Of a stretch of DNA of 64,000 nucleotides, positions 25,200 to 33,984 are shown piece after piece. Below the pieces are notes generated by a model. The model ran no database searches, had not been told where the DNA came from, and was given only the letters and a program-made list of their open reading frames with translations. This DNA is from CAYOSF01 sp964406605. GTDB lineage: Bacteria; Chloroflexota; Dehalococcoidia; DSTF01; RBG-16-68-14. Where the stretch lies: contig CAYOSF010000009.1 of NCBI GenBank assembly GCA_964406605.1, forward strand, positions 1 through 64,000. Reading direction: 5' to 3'. The first letter of the stretch is position 1. The number at the start of each line of letters is the position of its first letter. The position numbers and the translations under genes were made by a program.

Positions 25200-26492
25200 A
25201 TGAACGAGCACGACCGTAGCGACGAGGAGCTCGCACAGAGGGTTGCCGGCGGCGACGAAGCGGCGTTCGCCGAACTCTACCGGCGTTACTTCGGCCGTGT
25301 CTACGACTTCGCTCTCCGCCTGGCTCGCGACCGTGACGTCGCGTCCTTGGTTGTTCAATCGAGCTTCCTTGGGGCCTACCGGGGCATGCGGTCCGGCGAG
25401 ATGCAGGCACCGTTCGAGCTGCAGGTCTTCGCCAACGCGCATCACGACGTTCGAGAACGGCTGCGGCGCCGCAGGGGACCCGTGCTGGAAGGCGAGGAGG
25501 TCTTCGCCTCGACGCACCCGGCTTTCCTGGCGGACGCTCCCCTGGCGCCCGAGCTGCCCGACCTCGCTCGTGACGCCTGGCAGGCGTCGCGGGAGATGAA
25601 GCCCGATGAGTATGAGCTGCTGGACCTGAGCGTCCGCCAGAGCCTCGACGTGCAGGAGATGGCCGCTGTTCTGAGGATGCGCCCCGAGGTAGTGGAGGCC
25701 AGAGCGGCCCGCGTGCGTGATTCATTTGAGGAGTCGTTCTCGTCGCTCCTCCTCCTGCGTCGTGGCCGTCGCGAGTGTCTCGATCTGGACTTTCAGGTGG
25801 GCCAGGATGAGTGGTCGGTTTCGTTGCGCCGGCGCATCACCCGCCATCTCGGAGGCTGCGATACCTGCCGGGAAATGAGACGGCGCTTTCCCGCGGCCAC
25901 CGAGGTGTTCGCTGCCCTCATGTTGGTGCCCGCGCCCACCGGCTGGGAGGAGACGATACTGGACCGGCTGCAGAGCGCAGTTCGTACCGGGACGGGACCG
26001 GCCGCGGCTGCTCCGGCTGCGCCTGTTGCTGCTCCGGCTGCGCCGGCGGCGACCCCGGTCGCCCCGACCGTTACGCCACCGCCTGCCGGCAGGCCGCCCG
26101 GAGCCGTCCCGGTAGCCGCCCCTGGGGGTGCAGGAATCGCCGGCTGGTTCGACCGGTTCTTCGGCGGGGGAGATGCCCGGGGGCCGATGCTGGCCGGGCT
26201 TCTCGGCGGGATCATACTGGTGGTCATCATCCTGGCTGCCCTCTGTGGCGCGGGGGCTTTTGACGGCGGCGGGCCTACAGCGACGCCTACCCCTACGCCA
26301 ACCGCCACCGGCACGGCCACCCCCACCCCAACCGCCACCGCGACGAGTACGGCCACGCCGACGTTGACATCCACGCCGCAACCGTTGCCCACAGCGACGC
26401 CCGCGCCTCCCACGTCAACGCCGGCTCCTCCTACTGCGACGACGGCCCCACCTACGCCAGCTCCGGCGACGGCCACCCCAGAGCCGCCCTAG
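25200..26492 (+). CDS. ECF sigma-like protein fused to zinc-finger, TM helix and extracellular tail
   Basis: 430 aa. Residues about 8-75 match ECF sigma region 2 (DEELAQRVAGGDEAAFAELY, VYDFALRLA) and about 130-185 match region 4 (YELLDLSVRQSLDVQEMAAV). A zf-HC2-like motif follows (ITRHLGGCDTCREM, near 213-226), the signature of anti-sigma factors. Then come an Ala/Pro linker, one TM helix (MLAGLLGGIILVVIILAAL, about 330-350) and a 70-residue Thr/Pro tail. Sigma, anti-sigma and membrane anchor thus appear in one chain; the protein might be released by proteolysis or may have lost sigma activity. The sigma region 2 sequence is rather divergent. Confidence 0.75.
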   Translation: MNEHDRSDEELAQRVAGGDEAAFAELYRRYFGRVYDFALRLARDRDVASLVVQSSFLGAYRGMRSGEMQAPFELQVFANAHHDVRERLRRRRGPVLEGEEVFASTHPAFLADAPLAPELPDLARDAWQASREMKPDEYELLDLSVRQSLDVQEMAAVLRMRPEVVEARAARVRDSFEESFSSLLLLRRGRRECLDLDFQVGQDEWSVSLRRRITRHLGGCDTCREMRRRFPAATEVFAALMLVPAPTGWEETILDRLQSAVRTGTGPAAAAPAAPVAAPAAPAATPVAPTVTPPPAGRPPGAVPVAAPGGAGIAGWFDRFFGGGDARGPMLAGLLGGIILVVIILAALCGAGAFDGGGPTATPTPTPTATGTATPTPTATATSTATPTLTSTPQPLPTATPAPPTSTPAPPTATTAPPTPAPATATPEPP

Positions 26493-26677
26493 CCGCTACG
26501 CGCGCTCTTGTCCGAAGCGCCGGCCAACAGACATGGGAGGGGGAATCCGGAGATTGATCGCGTGGCGGGAAGATGTTCCTCAGGGCCTGACCCGCTTCGG
26601 CGAGTGACGAAGGGCTGGATTCCTTCGAGTGTGAGGTGTGGTTGCTCGGGGAACGCTGCCGTGCGCTCAGACGGGGA

Positions 26678-27532
26678 TCAGCAGCTATCGCCCGGAGCCA
26701 CGTACGTGGGCTGCTCGAAGACGCAGGCTGAAAGCGTTGTCCAGCACGCGCTGCCCTGGCACCCTCGCAGTTGAGCCTGGCAGATGACCACCCAGCGGGC
26801 GCCCATCTGGGTGGCGTTGCAGGACGCCGGACTGATCGAGTACGTGCTGCCCATCTGAGCCGTCAGCCAGTCCACCGCCAGGGCGATCGCCTGCGATGAC
26901 GTGATGTGAACGCTGGCTGTCGGGGCAGGGACCGGCGTCGGCGCAGGTTGGTGCCCGGGCGTGGCGACGGGCGGAGGCGGGTGTGGCCCTGCAGGGGTCT
27001 CTCCCGGCTCCTGGGCGCCCAGGCAGTGATCCAGGAACCACTCTCGCTCAGCGGCGCTGAGGTACGCCGTACCGGCTATCTCATCACAGTCCCGGCGGTT
27101 GAGGGGCGCTTCTGACGTTGCGGTGGCGTCGTCCGGCGTCGGGTCGGGCGAGGGTGTCCTGGTGGGCGTCGCGGTGCTGGTCGGCGAAGGCGTTGCCGTG
27201 GCCGTCGGCACTGCCGGGGCTCGTGTGACCCGGGGGGTAGGCCCCTCGGCCAGTATGGGCTGGTCGCTGCCGCCCCCGCTCAGTGCGAAGAAGGCGACGA
27301 TAGCCGCGATGCCGGCGAGCGCCGTGCCGCCGATGATGACGCCCTTCTCCCACACGGAGGTGGCCCAGAAGCGTGCCCACCAGTCGGCTACCACATGGCC
27401 CGGAGAGCGGCGTCCGTCATCCTGCCGCTGGCTGGTAGCCTCCAGCACACGCTGCCTGATGCTCTGCCTGCGACTGGTGTTGTCTGAACGTGCGCCGGCA
27501 AGCTTGCCGCGCTGCTCTTCCTGTTCGCCCAT
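26678..27532 (-). CDS. Membrane protein with extracellular Cys-rich domain and GTAYLS motif
   Basis: 284 aa. A basic cytoplasmic N-terminus of about 60 residues precedes one TM helix (GVIIGGTALAGIAAIVAFFAL) and a Thr/Pro linker. Then comes RRDCDEIAGTAYLSAAEREW followed by FLDHC, a motif shared with the lipoprotein at 41250-41990. A second Pro-rich linker leads to a C-terminal domain with six cysteines (SPASCNAT, VVICQAQLRGCQGSACW, LSACVF, GDSC). The start at 27532 lacks a strong RBS. Family not recognised; a surface-exposed binding protein is the simplest reading. Confidence 0.7.
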   Translation of the reverse strand: MGEQEEQRGKLAGARSDNTSRRQSIRQRVLEATSQRQDDGRRSPGHVVADWWARFWATSVWEKGVIIGGTALAGIAAIVAFFALSGGGSDQPILAEGPTPRVTRAPAVPTATATPSPTSTATPTRTPSPDPTPDDATATSEAPLNRRDCDEIAGTAYLSAAEREWFLDHCLGAQEPGETPAGPHPPPPVATPGHQPAPTPVPAPTASVHITSSQAIALAVDWLTAQMGSTYSISPASCNATQMGARWVVICQAQLRGCQGSACWTTLSACVFEQPTYVAPGDSC

Positions 27533-27699
27533 ATGTATCCTCTACCACGATCAGTATCGGTAAAGGGGGAAGCAACCTGCAGATCGGCCGGCGCAACTAG
27601 CCGGGTGGGCGTGCCGATCCCGGGCGCCGAACAAGCTGGTGGGGCGCTGCGCACAAGGACGTGCCGTGGGCGGCTGGTGCCCAGTGATCCTCGGTCCTC

Positions 27700-27729
27700 T
27701 TGACGGGGCAAACGGCGCCTGGGTAGAAT
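27700..27729 (+). promoter_or_regulatory. Promoter of the tRNA cluster
   Basis: TTGACG (27700-27705) and TAGAAT (27724-27729) are separated by 18 bp and end 16 bases before the tRNA-Val. They are a good sigma-70 match and the only one in this gap. Confidence 0.65.
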
Positions 27730-27745
27730 TCCCTCGCGACTCAGG

Positions 27746-27821
27746 GGGCGATTAGCTCAGTGGCTAGAGCGCTTCCTTCACACGGAAGAGGTCGCAGGTT
27801 CAAGTCCTGCATCGCCCACCA
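27746..27821 (+). tRNA. tRNA-Val (anticodon CAC)
   Basis: The acceptor GGGCGAT pairs with ATCGCCC, the anticodon arm is CTTCC-TTCACAC-GGAAG, the T arm contains GGTTCAAGTCC, and the gene encodes its CCA end. Anticodon CAC reads GUG. Confidence 0.95.
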
Positions 27822-27833
27822 GCGTCGCCGCGT

Positions 27834-27919
27834 GCCGAAGTGGTGGAACGGAAGACACGCTACGTTCAGGGCGTAGTGCCCGCAAGGGCGTGTGGGTTCA
27901 AATCCCACCTTCGGCACCA
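27834..27919 (+). tRNA. tRNA-Leu (anticodon CAG)
   Basis: An 86-base class II tRNA: acceptor GCCGAAG/CTTCGGC, anticodon arm CTACG-TTCAGGG-CGTAG, a variable arm (TGCCCGCAAGGGCG) and an encoded CCA. It begins 12 bases after tRNA-Val and probably shares its transcript. Confidence 0.95.
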
Positions 27920-27980
27920 ACCAGCATGCAGCGAGGAACCGGCGTTGGCGTCGGCCGTCCGCGTTCCTGTGTGAGATCGC

Positions 27981-28057
27981 GCGCTCGTAGCTCAGTAGGA
28001 TAGAGCGCAGCCCTGCGGAGGCTGAGGCCGTGGGTTCGAATCCCGCCGAGCGCGCCA
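27981..28057 (+). tRNA. tRNA-Arg (anticodon GCG)
   Basis: The acceptor GCGCTCG pairs with CGAGCGC, the anticodon arm is CAGCC-CTGCGGA-GGCTG, and CCA is encoded. The GCG anticodon would read CGC/CGU directly; most bacteria use an inosine-modified ACG tRNA instead. Two broken copies of its 3' half follow. Confidence 0.9.
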
Positions 28058-28075
28058 TAGCTACGCTCTGGGAGG

Positions 28076-28152
28076 CTAGCAGGTCAGTCGGATAGAGTCC
28101 GCCTGAGGCGGAGAGGCTGAGGCCGTGGGTTCGAATCCCGCCGAGCGCGCCA
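28076..28152 (+). pseudogene. Degenerate tRNA-Arg copy 1
   Basis: The T arm, acceptor 3' strand and CCA match the tRNA-Arg before it, but the 5' acceptor strand does not pair. The anticodon arm is replaced by the palindrome TCCGCCTGAGGCGGA, which leaves no 7-base anticodon loop. It cannot be a working tRNA. Confidence 0.75.
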
Positions 28153-28164
28153 TACACCTTACGT

Positions 28165-28237
28165 TGGGTAGGATAGAGTCCGCCTAAGGCGGAGAGGCTG
28201 AGGCCGTGGGTTCGAATTCCGCCGAGCGCGCCGCACC
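28165..28237 (+). pseudogene. Degenerate tRNA-Arg copy 2
   Basis: A second broken copy has GGATAGAG, then TCCGCCTAAGGCGGA, then the same GGCTGAGGCCGTGGGTTCGAA tract with one T-arm change and a disrupted end (GCGCGCCGCACCA). It shares the palindrome insertion with copy 1, so copy 2 was probably made from copy 1. Confidence 0.7.
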
Positions 28238-28362
28238 ATAGCCACCTGGAAACCTTCCGCCGTCTGCCTGCTTGTTCACCTCCGCGCTAGCCCTTGTCAT
28301 CGCGCCGCTTTTGGCGTATGTGTATAGGCGAGTGATCGAACGCCCCGAATAGGAGGTTCGCC

Positions 28363-29289
28363 GTGCGTGACTTCTTCGCCAACATCGATTGGAGCCGCTG
28401 GTCGGAGACGATCTGGACCAGCGGGGTGCGCGTCGTCATCATCGTTGTCGCCATCTATGTGGCGCTGCGCATCATCCAGCGCGTCCTGGGACCTGCCATC
28501 CGGACCACCATCTCCACTCAAATGGAGGGCCAGCCCCAAGTGGAGATCGAAAAACGCGTTGACACGCTCACCCACGTCCTCTATCGCACCATCTGGGTTG
28601 TCGCCATCCTCGTCGGCCTGATCACCATCCTGCCCGAATTCGGCATCAACGCCAGCGCCCTTCTGGCCGGTGCCGGCCTCATTGGATTGGCCGTGGGCTT
28701 CGGATCGCAACACTTGGTCAAGGACTTTCTGAGCGGCCTCTTCATCCTGGTGGAGAACCAGTACGGCAAGGGCGACGTGATCAACGTCGCGGGCGTCGGC
28801 GGCCTGGTCGAGGACGTCAACCTGCGCCGCACCCTGCTTCGGGATGCGGACGGCGTCGTACACAGCATTCCCAACGGCGAGATCAGCGTCGCCAGCAACC
28901 TCACCCGCGCCCTGGCGCGGGTGAACATCATCGTCACCGTCTCATACGGCGATGATCTAGACCATGTCTTCCAGGTCATCGACCGGGTCAGCGAGGAGAT
29001 GGCCAACGATCCGGACTGGTCGAGAGACATCATTGAGGCGCCCAAAGTGCTGGGCGTGGAAGGCTTCGGGGACTCCGGGATCGATATCCGCGTCCGGGGC
29101 GACACGCAGCCGATCCGGCAGTGGGACGTGACGCGCGAGCTGCGACGCCGGCTCAAGAAGGCGTTCGATGCCGAGGGCATCGAGATTCCCTTCCCGCACC
29201 GCACGATCGTCAGCGCGGGGCAGAAGGCGGCCGATGGCTTCGTGATCCGCCAGGCCGGCAACGGTCCGGCGTCCACCGGCTCGACGTAG
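28363..29289 (+). CDS. MscS-family mechanosensitive channel
   Basis: 308 aa from GTG at 28363 (RBS AGGAGGTTCGCC). Three TM helices lie at about 18-40, 68-88 and 95-130; the third is the Gly/Ala-rich pore helix (LLAGAGLIGLAVGFGSQHLVKDFLSG). The beta domain (about 135-190, GDVINVAGVGGLVEDVNLR) and C-terminal alpha/beta domain follow. Such channels open under membrane tension during hypo-osmotic shock and release solutes. The gene stands alone after the tRNA cluster. Confidence 0.93.
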   Translation: MRDFFANIDWSRWSETIWTSGVRVVIIVVAIYVALRIIQRVLGPAIRTTISTQMEGQPQVEIEKRVDTLTHVLYRTIWVVAILVGLITILPEFGINASALLAGAGLIGLAVGFGSQHLVKDFLSGLFILVENQYGKGDVINVAGVGGLVEDVNLRRTLLRDADGVVHSIPNGEISVASNLTRALARVNIIVTVSYGDDLDHVFQVIDRVSEEMANDPDWSRDIIEAPKVLGVEGFGDSGIDIRVRGDTQPIRQWDVTRELRRRLKKAFDAEGIEIPFPHRTIVSAGQKAADGFVIRQAGNGPASTGST

Positions 29290-29509
29290 CCCGGGGCACC
29301 GGCCGGTACCCCGGCCCAACGGCGGGCGGTGAAGCTTTCGGCGCTTCCGCCAAGAGTCTGCGGGCGTATCGCGGCGCGGCCATAATTGGTTGAGAAGCGT
29401 GGTCGGCGTAGTGTATAGTAATTGCGCTGCCCTTATGGTAGAGCGAGTGTAGCTGTGGGGTGGTGGGCCGGCGTCCTTTTCGCGCTAGCCCCAATGTTGT
29501 GAGGCAGGG
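29290..29509. other. Intergenic, nothing recognised
   Basis: No gene or strong hairpin is seen. GTATAGTAATTG near 29412-29423 could supply a -10 element for the lipoprotein gene that follows. Confidence 0.4.
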
Positions 29510-30109
29510 ATGCCAGGACGAGGTCTGATCGTCGCGGGTTGCCCCGTGCTCTTCGCACTGGCGGCGTTGGTCGCCGCCTGCGGGGGCGGCGGGGGAAACG
29601 GTGATACCACGCCCAGCGTCTCGCCGGCGGCGACGGCGGAGACGCGCACCGCGACCGGCACGGCAGTGGCCACGCCGGAGGAGGGGCCATCGCCGACGCA
29701 GGCTCCGGACATCCGGCAGGAGGACCTGACCGAGCAGCCGGGCCTGCGCGACTTCGTGGCCGCCGCTGGAGGAGAGGTGGACGGAGACCGCATCACGTAC
29801 GTCGATCTCACGAACGATGGCGTGGAGGATGCGGTGGTGCCCGTCTCATCGGGAGGAGAAGGTGGTGATATCGCCGTCTTCGTGTACGGCTACGGCCCGG
29901 GGGGCTTGCAGGAACTAATGCAGCTTGTGCCGGAGGACAGGTCGCTGAGCGCCAGCATCGTGGATGGAGTCTTGACGGTAACCGAGCCGGTCTTCGCGCC
30001 GGGTGACCCGCTCTGCTGCCCCAGTGAGATGAGAACGACCACATATGGATGGGACGGGAGCCAACTGGTAGTGTCCGACCAGACTGTTGAGCCGGCCGGA
30101 GGAAACTAG
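29510..30109 (+). CDS. Lipoprotein with Thr-rich linker
   Basis: 199 aa. The signal peptide ends in a lipobox ALVAAC followed by a Gly stretch, so the mature protein should be lipid-anchored outside the membrane. A Thr/Pro linker (about 35-65) precedes a soluble beta-rich domain (YVDLTNDGVEDAVVPVSSGG, then IAVFVYGYGP) resembling FG-GAP or LppP/LprE-like lipoproteins. A CC pair lies near the C-terminus (PLCCPSE). No enzyme motif is visible. It ends 7 bp before the next gene, likely one operon. Confidence 0.75.
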   Translation: MPGRGLIVAGCPVLFALAALVAACGGGGGNGDTTPSVSPAATAETRTATGTAVATPEEGPSPTQAPDIRQEDLTEQPGLRDFVAAAGGEVDGDRITYVDLTNDGVEDAVVPVSSGGEGGDIAVFVYGYGPGGLQELMQLVPEDRSLSASIVDGVLTVTEPVFAPGDPLCCPSEMRTTTYGWDGSQLVVSDQTVEPAGGN

Positions 30110-30116
30110 AGGACGC

Positions 30117-30611
30117 ATGGCAACGCCCGTAGGACACACCATCGTCGGCTACACGCTCGCGCGGTCCGCGGGGGTCAGATCGCGTGTGGCCCTGGCCCTC
30201 GCCATTGGCGCGGCCTGCCTTCCGGACATCGACTACCTGTTGGGGTACGTCACGAACCGCGATCCCCGCTCTCTCCACCACGAGGTGATCACCCACAGGC
30301 GTGCGTTCCCGCTGCTGGTAGGGACGGCGACCGGGCTCGTCGCCGGTGCCGCCGCCCTGCTTCGGGGCCGCCCTCCAACGCCGAGCACGGTCATGCGGCC
30401 GGCCGCCCTGGCTGCGGCGCTTGTCGGCAGCCATGTCGCCATGGACCCCCTGCCGCTGCCCTATGACACCATGCCACCCCGCTCAGGCAGCTTGTGGGAA
30501 GTCCTGGCCGGCCAGTCCTGGAACGCCGTGATTGATATGGCGATCTACGGCATCCCGGCCGTGCTGGCGATGGAGCGCAACGGCGTCAACGGCCATATTC
30601 CCGACGCGTAG
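30117..30611 (+). CDS. Membrane-bound metal-dependent hydrolase-like protein (YdjM/DUF457 type)
   Basis: 164 aa from ATG at 30117. The family signature of conserved His/Asp is present: VGHTIVGYTLAR, LPDIDYLLGY, HHEVITHRRAFPLL and SHVAMDPLP, with interspersed hydrophobic segments (about 20-37, 67-85, 95-110). Members are small integral membrane proteins with a phospholipase-like metal site; the substrate is unknown. It is the second gene of a pair with the lipoprotein. Confidence 0.8.
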   Translation: MATPVGHTIVGYTLARSAGVRSRVALALAIGAACLPDIDYLLGYVTNRDPRSLHHEVITHRRAFPLLVGTATGLVAGAAALLRGRPPTPSTVMRPAALAAALVGSHVAMDPLPLPYDTMPPRSGSLWEVLAGQSWNAVIDMAIYGIPAVLAMERNGVNGHIPDA

Positions 30612-30751
30612 GCCTGCTCTTTCACCCGTTCCAGCCGGGAACGGTCCTGCCAACCAGTCCAGCAGCATCGTGTGGGAACAGGAGCCCGCGCTCTGTCATG
30701 CTGCGAACCCCGCGATGGCAGAGCGGACGCCAGCCACGTAAGCGGGCCGCT

Positions 30752-32272
30752 CTAGCCTCGAGCCGCGCCTTCCCCGCCTTGGCCCGCCAGCGCCCATCCC
30801 TTCGCGCGCTCCACGGCTCGCTGCCAGCCGGCGTAGTTGTCGTCACGTTCGGTAGCTGAGAGGCGCGGTTCGAAGGTGCGGTCGGAGCGCCAGCGGTGCG
30901 CCACGTCGTCCAGCCCTGCCCAGAGTCCGACGCCCAGCCCTGCCAGGTAGGCCGCCCCGAGGGCCGTCGTCTCCGGCACGGCGGAGCGGACGACGGGCCT
31001 GCCGAGCAGGTCCGCCTGGATCTGCATCAATAGGTCGTTGCGCGACGCGCCGCCGTCGGCCCGCAGCGCCGCCAGATGGATGCCGGTCTCCTCCTCCATC
31101 GCCTCCAGCACGTCCCTTGTCTGGAACGCGATGGCCTCCAGCGTGGCGCGGGCGACGTGGGCGGCCGTCGTGCCTCGGGTGATGCCCAGGAGGGAGCCCC
31201 GGGCGTAGGGATCCCAGTGCGGCGCCCCGAGCCCGACGAATGCCGGCACGACGTACACGCCCTCGCTGGACTCGACGGACCCCGCAAGCGCTTCGATGTC
31301 GGCCGCGCTTTCGATGAGGTGGAGGCCGTCGCGCAGCCACTGCACGGCGGCGCCGGTGACGAAGATGCTCCCCTCCATGGCGTATTGCAGCCGTCCTCCG
31401 AGCCGTGAGGCTACGGTCGCCAGCAATCTCCCCGCCACGGGCGGCGTCTCGCCCGTATGCAGCAGAAGGAAGGAGCCGGTGCCGTAGGTGTTCTTCGCCT
31501 CCCCCTGCCGGAAGCACGCCTGACCGAACAACGCGGCCTGCTGGTCCCCGGCCACCCCGGCGATCGGCAGCGCCTCTCCCAACAACTCCTCGTCGCACGT
31601 TCCGAGCACGCCGCTGGAATCGACGACCACTGGCAGCATCGAAGCCGGGATGTCGAACCGGCGCAGCAGTTCGTCGTCCCACCGCCCGTCGCGCAAATGG
31701 AAGAGCATGGAACGAGAGGCGTTGCTCGCGTCGGTTGCGTGGATGCGCCCCCCGGTGAGCCGGAAAATGAGCCAGCTATCGACCGTGCCGAAGGCCAGCT
31801 CGCCCGCCTCCGCCCGGCGCTGGGCGTCCGGTACGTGATCCAGCAGCCAGCGGATCTTCGTTGCCGAGAAATAGGCGTCCAGCAGCAGGCCCGTCCGCTC
31901 GCGAATGAGCGGCTCCATACCCTGGCGACGCAGCTCGTCGCACTGCTCCGCCGTGCGGCGGCATTGCCAGACCACAGCGTTGGCGATGGGCCGGCCGGAT
32001 TCGCGCTCCCAGATGACGGTCGTCTCCCGCTGATTCGTGATGCCCACGGCGGCGACGTCGCCGGGCGCGATCCCCGATTTCGCGAGCACGTCTTGCGCCG
32101 CCTCGATTTGGGAGCTCCAAATCGCCTCCGGGTCGTGCTCGACCCAGCCGGCATTGGGGTAGATCTGCGGGAACTCCCGCTGCTCTGTCGCGACGGGCGC
32201 GCCCTCCTCATTGAAGAGGACGGCGCGTGAGCTGGAGGTGCCCTGGTCCAGGGCGAGGATGTATTGAGCCAT
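30752..32272 (-). CDS. glpK: Glycerol kinase
   Basis: 506 aa, the usual GlpK length. The enzyme phosphorylates glycerol with ATP to sn-glycerol 3-phosphate in the cytoplasm. It has the FGGY-family N-terminal phosphate loop LALDQGTSSSRAVLF, the glycerol-binding region GWVEHDPEAIW, TDASNASRSMLF, GVAGDQQAALFGQ and the C-terminal RADGGASRNDLLMQ. The start at 32272 follows GAGGAGCGAG. No glpD or glpF lies next to it, so it stands as a single gene here. Confidence 0.96.
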   Translation of the reverse strand: MAQYILALDQGTSSSRAVLFNEEGAPVATEQREFPQIYPNAGWVEHDPEAIWSSQIEAAQDVLAKSGIAPGDVAAVGITNQRETTVIWERESGRPIANAVVWQCRRTAEQCDELRRQGMEPLIRERTGLLLDAYFSATKIRWLLDHVPDAQRRAEAGELAFGTVDSWLIFRLTGGRIHATDASNASRSMLFHLRDGRWDDELLRRFDIPASMLPVVVDSSGVLGTCDEELLGEALPIAGVAGDQQAALFGQACFRQGEAKNTYGTGSFLLLHTGETPPVAGRLLATVASRLGGRLQYAMEGSIFVTGAAVQWLRDGLHLIESAADIEALAGSVESSEGVYVVPAFVGLGAPHWDPYARGSLLGITRGTTAAHVARATLEAIAFQTRDVLEAMEEETGIHLAALRADGGASRNDLLMQIQADLLGRPVVRSAVPETTALGAAYLAGLGVGLWAGLDDVAHRWRSDRTFEPRLSATERDDNYAGWQRAVERAKGWALAGQGGEGAARG

Positions 32273-32650
32273 CTCGCTCCTCATGCAGGCGTCAGTCTTG
32301 GCCTATCGAGGGCGCCCCGTGCCCTCGGGCCGGCGGCCTGACGGGATTCTAGCACGAGGGGAGGTCGGGACCGACCCGCAGCGCCGGCCGAGGCGAGTGT
32401 GGCGCGCGCTCCAATGCCGGGGGCGCGACGGTCCGGGATGCGTGCTGAAACAGCAGTTGACTGTCATACGTGGCTCTTGCTACCCTCGATAGCCTAGCGG
32501 CGCGAAGACGCGCGGCCCTGGCGTCCCGGGCATCGTCCTTCATCGGGAGGGGCATGTGCTGAGGAGCCGGAGCCTTCAGGGCCGGCGGAGCAGCCAGTGA
32601 TCCACGGGGTGCTGGCATGGATGCCCGGAGCAGAGCGTAGGGACCGATCG
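32273..32650. other. Intergenic region between glpK and the TolB-like gene
   Basis: These divergent genes leave about 370 bases. I see no gene, no clear tRNA-like fold and only a weak AT-richer patch near 32459-32490 (TGACTGTCATACG). Confidence 0.4.
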
Positions 32651-33901
32651 ATGAGGCTCCCCCGTACCGTCACCATGGCCGCCGGGCATGGCGAAGGCAG
32701 GCCCTTGATTCCAGGTTTCGGGTCGCCGCGGTTCGGCCGCGTGCTGGCAGCGGCGCTGGCGGTCGTGGTGCTGGGGCTGGTTCTGGGCCTCACCATCGGG
32801 TTGCGCGGGCAGGCCAGCGACCGATCGGCCGCACCCGCGGGCCTTCCTTCGCTGCTGCGGCAGGCCGGTCCGCTGGTCGTGTTCAGCGAGTTCGGCTTCG
32901 AGGCTGATACTCTCTGGGCCGCGGACCCCGACGATCCGGCGGAGCGCATCCAACTGGGCCTTGTCGAGCACGCTCAAGGCTACGCGATCTTCCCAAGCCT
33001 TTCGCCGGACGGCGCCCGCGTCGCTTACACGGTTCTCCCTCCTGACGGGGCCCAGCCCGGCTCCGATGCGACCGCTGAGCTGTGGGTGCTTGAGACGGCG
33101 ACCGGAGTGACGCTGCGTCTCGCCGGAGCCGTTGACCTCCTGGTCACGCCCCTCTGGTCGCCGGCCGGAGACGCGGTCGTGGTCCGCCGCAGTGCGGGGG
33201 GAGACGGGAGTGACGGAGGCTCCCTGTTGCTGCGCGTCGACCTGTCCGGGGCGGTGACCACCGTGTTGGAGGCGCCCGCCGCTCTGTTCCCCGTCGATGT
33301 CTCGCCGGATGGCGTTTGGCTCTACTTTGCCGTTCTCTCGGCGGAGGGCACGGACCTGGCACGCGCGCCTGTTCTCGGCGGCGGCGAGGCAGAGGCCGTG
33401 GCTCACCTGAGCGACGGCTTCGCCCGCGACTGGCATCTCTCGCCCGATGGAACTAGGCTGGCCTACTTGGCCCAACCGTCCGAGGAGACCGGCATGGCCT
33501 TCGAGGCGCGCGTGCTGGAGCTCTCGACGGGCACGCAAGAGACGCCCCTGAATGACGCCGCGGTATCGCACTTCAGTCCCGTCTGGGACCAGGACGGCGG
33601 TCTGACTATCGGCCGGCTGGCGGGAACCGGTGGTGCGAGTGGCGCGGCGGTACAGTTGAGCGCCGCCGGCGCTGTTGTGGCCTCTGCGCTCGCGGCTCCG
33701 ACAGATCCCGGCTCCGGCTTCGACGTGCCGCTCACCTGGTCTCCCGACGGCACTCATCTGGTGGTGCGCAGCTTCGCCGGCGCATCGGTCGCTGACCCGG
33801 GACCCAGCCAGGTCGTCGTGTTGGGCACCGATGGTGAGCGGCGCACGCTGTCCCAACTGAGCGACGTGGCGGTGGCGGGGTGGCTGTCGCCGCCGGAGTG
33901 A
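32651..33901 (+). CDS. Membrane-anchored WD40-like (TolB/PD40) beta-propeller protein
   Basis: 416 aa from the ATG at 32651 (RBS GTAGGGACCGATCG); an in-frame ATG at 32597 is possible. A TM helix (VLAAALAVVVLGLVLGLTIGL, split by quote limits) at about 28-48 anchors the chain, and the rest is outside. At least four PD40-type blades carry FPSLSPDGARVAYTV, TPLWSPAGDAVVVRR, DVSPDGVWLYFAV and LTWSPDGTHLVVRS. Such propellers serve as binding platforms; no enzymatic residues are visible. Confidence 0.8.
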   Translation: MRLPRTVTMAAGHGEGRPLIPGFGSPRFGRVLAAALAVVVLGLVLGLTIGLRGQASDRSAAPAGLPSLLRQAGPLVVFSEFGFEADTLWAADPDDPAERIQLGLVEHAQGYAIFPSLSPDGARVAYTVLPPDGAQPGSDATAELWVLETATGVTLRLAGAVDLLVTPLWSPAGDAVVVRRSAGGDGSDGGSLLLRVDLSGAVTTVLEAPAALFPVDVSPDGVWLYFAVLSAEGTDLARAPVLGGGEAEAVAHLSDGFARDWHLSPDGTRLAYLAQPSEETGMAFEARVLELSTGTQETPLNDAAVSHFSPVWDQDGGLTIGRLAGTGGASGAAVQLSAAGAVVASALAAPTDPGSGFDVPLTWSPDGTHLVVRSFAGASVADPGPSQVVVLGTDGERRTLSQLSDVAVAGWLSPPE

Positions 33902-33984
33902 TCAGCCGTTCTTTGTGACTCCCTTTCGGCAGCCAGGTTGAGGGGGCTCCGCGCTCACCGCCGGCGCAGGCTCCGGGCGGGCCT

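Noticed and set aside
28076..28237. Two further functional tRNA genes
   Set aside because: The 3' halves look perfect, but the acceptor strands do not pair and the anticodon loop is replaced by a palindrome.
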